Positions 1-6,751 of a stretch of DNA of 11,567 nt are shown here, one piece after another. Origin of the DNA: Dehalococcoidia bacterium (GTDB lineage Bacteria; Chloroflexota; Dehalococcoidia; GIF9; AB-539-J10); assembly GCA_030626915.1 (NCBI GenBank), contig DAOUTC010000023.1:1-11567 (forward strand). Reading direction: 5' to 3'. Under the pieces are notes generated by a model that made no database searches, had not been told where the DNA came from, and was given only the letters and a program-made list of their open reading frames with translations. Each line of letters starts with the position of its first letter. Within the stretch, counting starts at the first letter, position 1. The translations under genes and the position numbers were made by a program.

Positions 1-2
1 CT

Positions 3-590
3 ATGGGGATTGAAAAAGATGACATAAATTGTATCCCGGCTCTCATTGGCTTTGGCTGGAGACAGCCTGAAAACGCAGATGTAGTAGTAGATTTCCTTAT
101 GAGCATGGGTTATTTTGAGACAAAAGAGGCTGCTCTAAAAACCATTGAGAAAATGACCATAATGGAGCCAGGGCGATTTGAACGGCTCTATATCTCCCCC
201 CTTTCAAGGACGAAACTAGACCCGGATATAGTGGTCATATATGGCAATCCGGCACAAATGATGAGACTCGCCCAGGGCTATATCTATAAAAGGGGTGGGG
301 CTGTTACCTCTGAGACAACCCTGGGGTTTACCTGTGCCAGCGAGATGATATGGCCATTTAAGGAAGGAAAGGCCTGTTTCATCCATCCTGGCAGGGGTGA
401 AAGGGTGCTCGGGCATACCCAGGACCACGAGATGGCATTTTCCTTGCCAGCATCCCAGGTGGATGACTTAATAGCAGGACTTGAGGTAACGCATAAAGGA
501 GGCACACGCTATCCTGTCCAGAGCTACCTGTTATTTGAGCCCATGCAGCTCCCCCAGTTTAAAGAGCTTGAAAAACACCTGAAGCCTTAA
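3..590 (+). CDS. DUF169 family protein, 5' truncated by window edge
   Basis: DUF169 (COG2043) proteins are cytoplasmic and have no firmly established function. The visible 195 residues match the C-terminal two thirds of the family: an IPALIGFG segment near the edge, then the hallmark VVIYGNPAQMMRLAQG stretch (about residues 77-92), a CASE segment with the conserved Cys (about 111), a THKGGTRYPV stretch and a closing YLLFEP. Family members are usually about 230-260 residues, so some 50-70 N-terminal residues lie upstream of the window. The ATG at position 3 is therefore probably internal rather than the true start. TAA ends the gene at 590 and a broken chagasin-like gene follows 48 nt later. 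A second, diverged DUF169 gene lies 3.8 kb downstream. Family assignment is by remembered motif; the function is unknown. Confidence 0.85.
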   Translation: MGIEKDDINCIPALIGFGWRQPENADVVVDFLMSMGYFETKEAALKTIEKMTIMEPGRFERLYISPLSRTKLDPDIVVIYGNPAQMMRLAQGYIYKRGGAVTSETTLGFTCASEMIWPFKEGKACFIHPGRGERVLGHTQDHEMAFSLPASQVDDLIAGLEVTHKGGTRYPVQSYLLFEPMQLPQFKELEKHLKP

Positions 591-638
591 ATGTATGGAG
601 CAGAGTTCAAAGAAGCTAATTAAAAGGAGGAGGTTCCG

Positions 639-975
639 ATGAAAAGGTTTGTAGCTGTGGTGGTGAGGTAAAGGCCTACACTGACCCCGAGCAGGTGATA
701 AACACCACTATTAACTAAGAGTTTGTTATCGCCTTGGACTCAAACCCTACTACCGGTTATGACTGGGAGGCAAGTTACGACGAGAATATGCTTAGCCTGG
801 AAAGAGAGGAATACAATCCAGACGAAAAGGAACGGGTCTGGTTGGTGCCGGTGGGACTCAGTATTACCAGTTCAAGGCGCTAAAGACGGGTGAAACCGAG
901 ATAACTGTTACCTATAAGCGCTCGTGGGAAACGGAATATGCCGAGCAGAAGGTATTTACCGTTGATATAAAGTGA
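639..975 (+). pseudogene. Broken chagasin-type (I42) cysteine-protease inhibitor gene
   Basis: Chagasin-family proteins are small, often secreted beta-sandwich inhibitors of papain-like proteases that use three loops with the motifs NPTTGYxW, GxGG and RPW. All three loops can be read here, but in two frames. The strong SD (AGGAGG, 626-632) leads into ATG 639, which reads only ten residues (MKRFVAVVVR) before TAA 669-671. A second frame from about 650 reads CSCGGEVKAY, like a lipoprotein cysteine followed by mature protein. It meets an in-frame TAA at 716-718, then continues EFVIALDSNPTTGYDWEASY. Near 840-846 the reading shifts again to GAGGTQYYQFKALKTGE, then YKRSWE, ending at TGA 973-975. 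The pattern suggests a deletion in the signal peptide, one nonsense change and one indel. Loss of function is inferred; the family identification rests on the motifs. Confidence 0.75.
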
Positions 976-1202
976 TGACTTAAGTCATTTGGGCATGGAC
1001 TAATAGCTAACACACAGTTGCTTCGCCGTGCATGAGGCAATAGATAAAGGATATGAGTTTTCTCACCTGGTGAACTTCATTTTCAAGGAGTTCCATAGAG
1101 TAAGTTTTCATGGCACACTATGCTGAAATTGGCTATGGGGAGAATTGTTAGCTGATTATTGTCGTTCTGTATTCTTTGAAGATTGCTGATCACACACTTA
1201 TC
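976..1202. other. Intergenic stretch, no gene recognised
   Basis: Between the broken inhibitor and the sigma-factor promoter I see no coding sequence with a credible start or SD. The only local structure is a short perfect palindrome TCACCTGGTGA at 1063-1073, which could be an operator half-site pair or chance. Confidence 0.5.
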
Positions 1203-1230
1203 TGTAACACTTCTTGGTATTCATTCGTTA
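1203..1230 (+). promoter_or_regulatory. Candidate ECF-sigma promoter (autoregulatory)
   Basis: TGTAACA (1203-1209), a 16-nt spacer, then CGTTA (1226-1230). An AAC-containing -35 box and a CGT-type -10 box are typical of ECF promoters, which usually drive their own sigma gene. Transcription would begin near 1237, giving a very short leader before the TTG start at 1249. The same two boxes with a 15-nt spacer precede the secreted DUF5667 gene (3180-3206). Confidence 0.5.
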
Positions 1231-1248
1231 AGTAAAGAGGAAAGATAA

Positions 1249-1815
1249 TTGCAAGGGGACAGAAATAACGAAGTTGCATCGGATGTCGATCTGCTGATAA
1301 CTAAAGCCGTAGATGGTGATGCCGATGCCTTCGGGAGACTGTACGACATGCATGTTGATCGGGTTTACAGACACATCTACTACCGGGTAGGCAATGTTGC
1401 CGATGCCGAGGACTTGACCCAGCGGGTTTTCCTCAAGGCGTGGCAGGCAATTCGCAGATATAAAAAGACGTCAAGCCCATTTCTTGCCTGGCTGATGACG
1501 ATCAGCCACAATCTGGTTGTTGATTTCTACCGGTCAAAAAAGGAGAATGTATACCTTGACTTTGAACTCCCGGCTGATGAAACTTACTCAAGCCCAGAGT
1601 GCTCGGCAGAAGCCCACTTTGAACAGCAACAACTGCGCAGGGCAATCCTGGAGCTCCCTGGCGACCAGCAACAAGTCATCTTGATGCGCTTTATTGGGGG
1701 TTTCTCCTATCCCGAAATCGCCTCTGCCCTGGGCAAAAGCGAAGGAGCTATAAGGGTCATTTTACACCGTGCACTTGTAAGACTAAGGAAAATCCTGGAA
1801 AAGGTTCGGCAATGA
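1249..1815 (+). CDS. ECF-family RNA polymerase sigma factor
   Basis: This 188-residue protein has the two-domain layout of an extracytoplasmic-function sigma factor, which redirects RNA polymerase to a small stress regulon in the cytoplasm. Region 2 spans about residues 24-98 (DAFGRLYDMHVDRVYRHIYY, then AEDLTQRVFLKAW and AWLMTISHNLVVDFYRSKK). Region 4 spans about 128-186 (AILELPGDQQQVILMRFIGG, then the helix-turn-helix YPEIASALGKSEGAIRVILHRAL). The start is TTG 1249 with an AGAGGAAAG SD at 1236-1244; no ATG fits as well. The stop overlaps the next ATG as ATGA, so the anti-sigma gene is translationally coupled. A promoter-like TGTAACA/CGTTA pair lies just upstream. The class is confident; the exact ECF subgroup and signal cannot be read from sequence alone. 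Confidence 0.93.
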   Translation: MQGDRNNEVASDVDLLITKAVDGDADAFGRLYDMHVDRVYRHIYYRVGNVADAEDLTQRVFLKAWQAIRRYKKTSSPFLAWLMTISHNLVVDFYRSKKENVYLDFELPADETYSSPECSAEAHFEQQQLRRAILELPGDQQQVILMRFIGGFSYPEIASALGKSEGAIRVILHRALVRLRKILEKVRQ

Positions 1816-3041
1816 AAAGGATAGAAGACATATTAGCCCAGTGTATTGAGGACATCAAGGCGGGAAAAGCCAGCCTGGCAGATTGTCTCGATCGTTATCC
1901 TTCCATGCGTCAGCAGCTGGAACCACTGCTGAGGATTGCCTTGAGCATTCAGGAGCCACCAGATGTCAAACCCTCCAATGCTTTTAAGATGAGGACACGA
2001 GTTTACCTCATGGAGCACATACACGCTGGGAGAGCGGCGGAGAGAACGTGGGGGTTTGGCTTCTGGTCTAATGTGAGGCAAGTCTGGAACACTGTCTGGT
2101 TAAAAAGAATGGCAGTCGTCGTTCCTTTAATGATAGTTGTTCTTGCCCTAGTCGCAGGTACGGCTTATGCTGCACAGGACAGCCTCCCCGGCGACACCTT
2201 ATATCCGGTGAAACTCGGTACGGAGCAGATTCGACGAGTGCTGACTATCGATGACAGTGCTGGCACGGAACTTGAGCTAAAATTCGCTGGCATTCGTTTA
2301 AAGGAAATAGAAGCCGTAGCCGACAAGCGGCCAGATGAAATAGGTGTTGCCATCATTGGATATGAGAGAAACCTTAACATGGCCATTGAAAGGGCAGAGC
2401 ACGCGAAGAATAGCGGGGTATCAGCCAGTATGATGGAAACGGTTACCTTAGCTATATCAGGACACCTGTCCATACTCGATGGGCTTGAGGATAGCGTTCC
2501 AGAACCAGCCAAAGATGCTATCTGGAATGCGGAAGAAATAGCTATTAATGGGCACGTTAAAACGTTGCGAGCCTTGGCGAGACAAAAGCCGGGCAGAGCC
2601 GCGGAGATAAACCTGGGGACTATGCAAGGTAGACTGGAAAGAGCGAAAGCCAAATCAGAGAAAGGCGCAGTCAAAGAGGCGGAGATAGCTCTCACGCAGT
2701 TTGAAGAGCTACGCAGGTTTGGCGAGGAGATCTCCGAAATCGCTAAGGGGATGGGTTACGATACCAGAACTGTTGATGAGTTGAATGCCAGAGCTACAGC
2801 AGGTCAGCTAGAGGTTCTAGGTTTTATTTATAGTCATTTCCCCGAAGAAACGAAGGAGGCTGTAGAAAGAGCAATGAGGGTCTCCATAGAGGGTCATGGG
2901 CAGGCAGTCAAAGGCCTGCAGCAGCAAGGTGCCCTGGATGACATTCCCGAGGAGCCGCCTCTTCCAGATGAAATTCCAGATGATGTTAAGGGGAGGATAC
3001 TGAAGCCAGAGTCAAAAGGCCCGGGGAACGGGCAACTATAG
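1812..3041 (+). CDS. Membrane anti-sigma factor with external DUF5667 domain
   Basis: 409 residues, overlapping the sigma gene by four bases. The N-terminal cytoplasmic part (1-98) contains CLDRYPSMRQQLEPLLRIAL, a segment typical of DUF5667-linked anti-sigma proteins. It lacks the HxxxCxxC motif of zinc anti-sigma factors, so it should bind sigma by a different or diverged domain. A single transmembrane helix spans about 99-120. It is followed by the DUF5667 signature AAQDSLPGDTLYPVKL and a long helical, charged extracytoplasmic region to the C terminus without cysteines. The segment GH(x)3L recurs in the external part (AISGHLSILDGL, AINGHVKTLRAL, and GHGQAVKGL near the end). The last 100 residues, including IPEEPPLPDEI at about 378-388, are clearly homologous to the secreted protein encoded downstream. 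It presumably holds the sigma factor at the membrane until an envelope signal arrives; the signal is unknown. Confidence 0.88.
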   Translation: MKRIEDILAQCIEDIKAGKASLADCLDRYPSMRQQLEPLLRIALSIQEPPDVKPSNAFKMRTRVYLMEHIHAGRAAERTWGFGFWSNVRQVWNTVWLKRMAVVVPLMIVVLALVAGTAYAAQDSLPGDTLYPVKLGTEQIRRVLTIDDSAGTELELKFAGIRLKEIEAVADKRPDEIGVAIIGYERNLNMAIERAEHAKNSGVSASMMETVTLAISGHLSILDGLEDSVPEPAKDAIWNAEEIAINGHVKTLRALARQKPGRAAEINLGTMQGRLERAKAKSEKGAVKEAEIALTQFEELRRFGEEISEIAKGMGYDTRTVDELNARATAGQLEVLGFIYSHFPEETKEAVERAMRVSIEGHGQAVKGLQQQGALDDIPEEPPLPDEIPDDVKGRILKPESKGPGNGQL

Positions 3042-3062
3042 TCCTGCCATTTACCGTTCCCC
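3023..3062 (+). terminator. Stem-loop at the end of the sigma/anti-sigma operon
   Basis: GGGGAACGG (3023-3031) and CCGTTCCCC (3054-3062) form a perfect 9-bp stem around a 22-nt loop that includes the anti-sigma stop codon. There is no T-run after it, so it is not a textbook intrinsic terminator. It may still stop transcription or stabilise the 3' end. Confidence 0.4.
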
Positions 3063-3179
3063 CTGTCACCATATTAATTCCAGCATCTGCCGGGCGCTGC
3101 GTTAGTTCGAATTGATTCTATTGCCCAGCCTCTTTTTTCACAATTATTGCAAAATTGACCTCATCGCGCTGGTGCAAAG

Positions 3180-3206
3180 TGTAACAATTATGACCGGCTT
3201 GCGTTA
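3180..3206 (+). promoter_or_regulatory. Candidate ECF-sigma promoter of the secreted DUF5667 gene
   Basis: TGTAACA (3180-3186), 15 nt, CGTTA (3202-3206). Both boxes are identical to those before the sigma gene. The predicted start near 3213 leaves room for the GGGAGGTGA SD at 3221-3229. A weak sigma-70-like TTGACC (3155-3160) has no well-spaced -10. Confidence 0.5.
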
Positions 3207-3234
3207 TTAATTATATAGTAGGGAGGTGAAAGAA

Positions 3235-4182
3235 ATGAAAAAGCTAAGTATCGTTCTACTTATCTGCATACTGTCTCTTACATTCTGTTTTAGTGGAACA
3301 GTCTACGCCCAAGAAGATGAGGTGCTTCCTGACCCGGGTATTACCCCGGACAGCCCGTTTTACTTCGCAGATAGATGGGCTGAGCAGTTTAGCCTGATGT
3401 TTACCTTTAGAGAAGAAGCCAGGGTCCAAAAAGCTCTACAGTACGCCGAAGAGAGACTGGCTGAGATGGACGCAATGCTTGCCAGGAACAAAGTTAGAGC
3501 GACCACTAAGGCAGCCGATGGATATAATAACTGCCTGGCTATTGCAACACAGGCTATGGAACGGGCAAGGGAAAAGGGTATTAACACCTCAGAAGTGGTA
3601 GCTCTTGCTGCATCAAAGCACATAGAAGTTCTGGATGATAGTATTGCCGGTGCCCCTGAAAATGCCCAGAGTATCCTAACTCAAGCCAGAGAAAGAGCAA
3701 GGACCTGCCAGGAGACAGCCCTGTGTTCTTTAGCACAGGGCGACCCAGAAGAAGCTATTCGGCTCAATCTGAGGCTTATGCAGCAGCAGCTTAACAGGAC
3801 TAGAGTATGTGCAGAAGAAAATGAAACCATAAGGCTACAGGAGGAATTAAAGGAATTTGAACGGCTAGGCAATTTGGGTGAAGAAATATCACAGATTGCC
3901 ACAGGGCTGGGCAATGACACCACTGTTGACCAGCTGATTGGCCAGGCAACAGCTTATCACCTGATGGTTTTGGCTGAAGTGCATGAGCGCGTGCAGGGAC
4001 AGGCCCAGCAGGCAGTCGAAGATGCAATGCGGGCTTGTGTTGAAAATCACGAGAGGGTAGTAGCGGCACTCAAGGAGAAGAACATGCTTGGTCAAATTCC
4101 TGAAGAGCCTCCCATACCGGATGAGATTTTGGGGAAGATAAGGCAGCATGGCTCATCTGGTGGGTCTCCACAGGGTGGGTAA
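3235..4182 (+). CDS. Secreted DUF5667 protein, paralogue of the anti-sigma sensor domain
   Basis: 315 residues from ATG 3235. This start is preferred over the in-frame GTG 3226 because 3226 lies inside the SD (GGGAGGTGA, 3221-3229). Residues 1-25 form a signal peptide (MKKLSIVLLICILSLTFCFS core, likely cleavage after VYA), with no further membrane helix, so the product should be exported. The mature protein opens with PDPGITPDSPFYFADRWAEQ, the DUF5667 signature, then continues as charged amphipathic helices (EEARVQKALQYAEERLAEMD). Its last 100 residues parallel the anti-sigma C terminus: GEEISQIATGLGNDTTVDQL, a conserved NHE helix and IPEEPPIPDEI (288-298). Unlike that domain it carries five cysteines in the mature part (about 100, 158, 164, 192, 268). 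It has its own promoter-like motif shared with the sigma operon. Biochemical role unknown; a sensor mimic or effector of the same response is an inference. Confidence 0.85.
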   Translation: MKKLSIVLLICILSLTFCFSGTVYAQEDEVLPDPGITPDSPFYFADRWAEQFSLMFTFREEARVQKALQYAEERLAEMDAMLARNKVRATTKAADGYNNCLAIATQAMERAREKGINTSEVVALAASKHIEVLDDSIAGAPENAQSILTQARERARTCQETALCSLAQGDPEEAIRLNLRLMQQQLNRTRVCAEENETIRLQEELKEFERLGNLGEEISQIATGLGNDTTVDQLIGQATAYHLMVLAEVHERVQGQAQQAVEDAMRACVENHERVVAALKEKNMLGQIPEEPPIPDEILGKIRQHGSSGGSPQGG

Positions 4183-4204
4183 ATTTTCCACATATTGATA
4201 ATCA

Positions 4205-4227
4205 TGAACAATCGCCTGTTTTGTTCA
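4205..4227 (+). terminator. Weak AT-rich hairpin after the DUF5667 gene
   Basis: TGAACAA (4205-4211) and TTGTTCA (4221-4227) can pair as a 7-bp stem with a 9-nt loop, 23 nt after the stop. The stem is weak and there is no long T tail. The rest of 4183-4404 holds only one arm of a direct repeat and the leader of the next gene. Confidence 0.3.
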
Positions 4228-4245
4228 ATCAGGTAACAATTGTCT

Positions 4246-4273
4246 ATTTTGCTTGGCTAGCTCTGCTGAATTT
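4246..4273 (+). repeat. 28-bp direct repeat, copy 1 (upstream of DUF169 gene)
   Basis: This copy matches 5168-5195 at 24 of 28 positions and shares the exact 14-mer TTGGCTAGCTCTGC. The two copies lie 922 bp apart and bracket the DUF169 gene. Confidence 0.7.
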
Positions 4274-4404
4274 GCCTTTGTTTTTGAATTATGGGGCATA
4301 ATCAGTTGACCAAGCCGGATTATCTCCACATCTTTGTCTTTGAAGCTCAAAATGACGTATATTTGTAGTACAGGATTCATGATTATAGACAGGAGAATCG
4401 ATCT

Positions 4405-5157
4405 ATGAACAAACATATCAAAGAGAAATTCATCTTGCTCTGGGAAAAATATTTTGACGGTGCGGAACTTCCTATCACCTTCTTCTACACTAATGAAGAA
4501 GGACATGCCAAGCTGGTCGAGCCCGGCTCAGTACCAGGATGTGTGGTTGGGGCATTATCAGATGTGAGGAGGGGAAGTTCCTCATGTTTTAATGTGGACT
4601 CAGTCGGCTGCCCTGGGGGTAAACGATACCTTGGCTTTACAGAAGGGATTATGCCAGACTTTGAATACTTCCTCTCCTACGGAATCCCTGGCAAGTTGAC
4701 CGGTGAGCGCTATTGCAAATCTCCGGAACTGGTCAAGGAAATAATGAAACGCTTGCCTACGTTCAAAGCACCCGGACGCTTCATAGTATTTAAAAGATGG
4801 GACGAGCTTGAGGAGTCAGACGACCCTGAAGTTGTTATCTTCTTTGCGGAGCCCGATGTTCTCTCGGGGCTCTTTACTCTGGCGCGTTTTGATGAAGCTG
4901 AGCAAAATGCAGTATTCACCCCCTTTGGCTCGGGCTGTTCCACAATTGTCCAGTACCCGTATCTTGAAAGAGATTCTGCCCGCCCCAGAGGAGTCATCGG
5001 AATGTTCGACCCTTCAGCGCGTCCTTTTGTTCCCAACAATGTACTCACATTCTCAGTACCTATGAACAAGTTTGTCAGGATGATTGAGAATATGGAGGAG
5101 AGTTTCCTTATCACAAACTCGTGGCTCAGGATACAGAAAAGGATAAAATCCGCTTGA
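4405..5157 (+). CDS. DUF169 family protein (COG2043)
   Basis: 250 residues, full length for the family. SD AGGAGA (4391-4396) sits 8 nt before ATG 4405. The N-terminal half carries the family's Cys-containing landmark: a CVVGALSDVRRG segment (C46), C61, and GCPGGKRYLGF (C69-F78). Later come the DPEVVIFFAEPDVLSGL stretch, equivalent to the IYGNPAQ segment of the first DUF169 gene, and FGSGCSTIVQYPYL (C178). No signal peptide or membrane helix, so probably cytoplasmic. The conserved cysteines suggest metal or cofactor binding, but no activity is established for the family. It is clearly diverged from the copy at the window start, so it is not a recent duplicate. It stands alone between a plus-strand module and a convergent lipoprotein gene and is bracketed by a 28-bp direct repeat. 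Confidence 0.85.
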   Translation: MNKHIKEKFILLWEKYFDGAELPITFFYTNEEGHAKLVEPGSVPGCVVGALSDVRRGSSSCFNVDSVGCPGGKRYLGFTEGIMPDFEYFLSYGIPGKLTGERYCKSPELVKEIMKRLPTFKAPGRFIVFKRWDELEESDDPEVVIFFAEPDVLSGLFTLARFDEAEQNAVFTPFGSGCSTIVQYPYLERDSARPRGVIGMFDPSARPFVPNNVLTFSVPMNKFVRMIENMEESFLITNSWLRIQKRIKSA

Positions 5158-5167
5158 ACGAAATTCC

Positions 5168-5195
5168 ATTTTGTTTGGCTAGCTCTGCCGAGATT
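5168..5195 (+). repeat. 28-bp direct repeat, copy 2 (downstream of DUF169 gene)
   Basis: Partner of 4246-4273, starting 11 nt after the DUF169 stop. GCTAGC recurs just beyond it (within TTGCTAGCGAA), so a short hairpin is possible. I see no gene in the remaining convergent spacer to 5365. Confidence 0.7.
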
Positions 5196-5365
5196 CTTCT
5201 TGCTAGCGAAAAGGCAAAGCTGGGCAAATACTCTTAAGGGCAAACTTTGGCAAGCGGCGATAAAGCTTCCCAAGCCTGAACAAAATAGCGGAATGTTCAG
5301 CACCTAAGGCACCAAGCTGGAACCCCATGACTGGCTAGGAGTATATTATCTGGGGAAGATTTCCG

Positions 5366-6442
5366 CTATCCCGGGAGAGGTGTTTTAGGCGAAACCCGCT
5401 CCTCTGGTGCGGTAAACATTGTTGACCTTAATGAAGCCAAATGCTCGATTTCAGACATAGTCATGGCAAGCGTCAACGAAACAGAAGAGCCTGAACCAGA
5501 TATGTGCACTTTGGATAGCACTCTCCTGGCATCAGGGTCAGGCACTACATACTTGCCCGCTGTAATAGCAGCCGATAGCAACCCTTTACTATCCTCAGCT
5601 GAATCCGTGTTAGAAAAGATAAGGTCTAGATCAGCAGTAACGGTTGCCTCGTCCTTAGTAAGGGTAAATGTAGCATAATTAATATCCCTGAAGGAGAGCA
5701 GGCTCAGATTCATTGGGCCAATGGCTAATTCCTCTGGAATTTTCCCAGTGAGGGACTCAGGCACTCTGAAGGCAATTTTAATAAGGGCGTCGCCAAGCTG
5801 GCTATACCAATCAAAAACAAGACCGCTAATGGGGCTTTCCAGTTCTGCTACAACATCAATGACATCTTCTACTGCTTGGCTTGTGCCAATAACTAATTGC
5901 CCGTCAAGGAAGGCAATACTGAGGGTCCAATTTCCGTTATCCGAGATGACGGCGGTATATATCGTATAACCTTGATAATCGCTCGTTTCAAATTGCTGTC
6001 CTGTCTTTTGTTCCATACTACCTATAACGCTGCTTTCATTTATGTCCCCTTCAACCAGAGCACCACAGTATGGAAGCCCGCCGCCTTCAAGGTATCCCAT
6101 GCTCTCAGCCAAAGTGGAGACATCGGCAAATATTGTGACATTGGTAAAGCAGCTCAGGTTTATGCCAGTTTTGTACTCTAATTCGTCTAATGCATCATCC
6201 AATGTTTGCGGCAAAGTCGTGTTTTGAGCGGCTATTTCATGATAAAGCTCAGCGAAGTCTTCATCACCTATAATTTCTGCCAACTCTATCTTGCCTAACA
6301 GATCGGCTTTTTCAGGTACGGCGAGCGGTGTTTGTGTTGACGGTGGTGGAGTCGTTGGGGCTGAACTACAGCCAACGAGCAACATTGCGATTACCGCCAC
6401 TAAAAGATACCTGCGGCTCCAGTGCTTTACACCCTGACTCAT
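5366..6442 (-). CDS. Large lipoprotein of unknown function
   Basis: 358 residues on the minus strand. The start ATG at 6442 has a GAGAGGT SD with about 6 nt spacing. Residues 1-24 form a lipoprotein signal: positively charged start (KHWSRR), hydrophobic core YLLVAVIAML, lipobox LLVGC with C25 as the lipidated residue, then a Ser/Thr/Pro-rich linker (SSAPTTPPPSTQTPLAVPEK). The mature part is mixed alpha/beta with two Cys (in INLSCFTNVTIFAD and LPYCGALVEGD), repeated beta-type segments (DYQGYTIYTAVIS, LDGQLVIGTSQAVEDVIDVV, YATFTLTKDEATVTADLDLI) and a C-terminal helix MSEIEHLASLRSTM. The layout resembles bacterial proteins that measure or bind something at the cell surface (loosely like DUF3352), but I do not recognise a family with certainty. 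It converges on the DUF169 gene and is transcribed alone. Confidence 0.8.
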   Translation of the reverse strand: MSQGVKHWSRRYLLVAVIAMLLVGCSSAPTTPPPSTQTPLAVPEKADLLGKIELAEIIGDEDFAELYHEIAAQNTTLPQTLDDALDELEYKTGINLSCFTNVTIFADVSTLAESMGYLEGGGLPYCGALVEGDINESSVIGSMEQKTGQQFETSDYQGYTIYTAVISDNGNWTLSIAFLDGQLVIGTSQAVEDVIDVVAELESPISGLVFDWYSQLGDALIKIAFRVPESLTGKIPEELAIGPMNLSLLSFRDINYATFTLTKDEATVTADLDLIFSNTDSAEDSKGLLSAAITAGKYVVPDPDARRVLSKVHISGSGSSVSLTLAMTMSEIEHLASLRSTMFTAPEERVSPKTPLPG

Positions 6443-6479
6443 GATTTACCTCTCATATTATAACACAACCTCGATTCCC

Positions 6480-6508
6480 ACTATTTATCTATATATGGTA
6501 TCTGTCAA
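6480..6508 (-). promoter_or_regulatory. Possible sigma-70 promoter of the lipoprotein gene
   Basis: On the minus strand a perfect TTGACA (plus-strand 6503-6508) lies 60 nt before the lipoprotein start, followed by an AT-rich stretch (TATATAGATAAATAGT). No exact -10 sits at 17 nt, only AATAGT or the nearby GATAAA, so the call rests mainly on the -35. Confidence 0.3.
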
Positions 6509-6583
6509 TGCCACAACTACCTAGCGCGGTAACAAAAGTCCAAATTGTGCAGCCGGTAGGGCTCCGACTTTCTCTCCTTTATA

Positions 6584-6641
6584 GTAGGGCGAGTTACCAT
6601 ATCCAGTTTCATAGTCGTTATCGTGGTGCTATAATCCCACC
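6584..6641 (+). repeat. Dispersed repeat, copy A (promoter-like core)
   Basis: This copy is nearly identical to copy D (10693 on) over 58 nt: three substitutions and one deleted G. It shares GCGAGTTACCATATCCA with copies B and D. It carries TGCTATAAT (6627-6635), an extended -10-like box. Unlike B and D it lacks the 3' tail. It lies 110 nt before the wHTH-nucleotidyltransferase gene. Confidence 0.75.
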
Positions 6642-6703
6642 CAAATCTGGTGTCTGACTACAGAGGAACTAAAGGAAATCCAGAGCTCTCTGGCAGATTT
6701 AGC

Positions 6704-6732
6704 TTGACTGTCGAACACAAATAGTATACGAT
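6704..6732 (+). promoter_or_regulatory. Candidate promoter of the MNT/HEPN operon
   Basis: TTGACT (6704-6709), 17 nt, TACGAT (6727-6732). Predicted transcription start near 6739, only about a dozen bases before ATG 6752, which has no SD, so the first gene may be translated from a near-leaderless mRNA. Confidence 0.45.
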
Positions 6733-6750
6733 AGAACATAAATTGTGTTC
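6713..6750 (+). promoter_or_regulatory. Inverted repeat operator over the MNT/HEPN promoter
   Basis: GAACACAA (6713-6720) and TTGTGTTC (6743-6750) are perfect inverted arms with centres 30 bp apart, about three helical turns. The left arm lies in the -35/-10 spacer and the right arm ends one base before the ATG. A GTATAC palindrome sits between them. This is the expected place for an autorepressor, and the first gene encodes a winged-helix protein. Confidence 0.5.
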
Positions 6751-6751
6751 A

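Noticed and set aside
2165..2695. 176-codon open frame on the minus strand
   Set aside because: Antisense to the DUF5667 part of the anti-sigma gene; the sense frame has signature motifs and a coupled start.
4225..4506. 93-codon minus-strand ORF spanning the DUF169 leader
   Set aside because: No SD, overlaps the start of a well-supported gene, and part of it is the direct repeat.
4710..5303. 197-codon open frame on the minus strand
   Set aside because: It lies opposite the well-supported DUF169 gene, has no SD, and its product (Ser/Lys-rich, no family) looks like an antisense shadow.
6450..6460. TATAAT-like box (minus strand) close to the lipoprotein start
   Set aside because: It would place the transcription start inside the SD, so it is unlikely to be the working -10.
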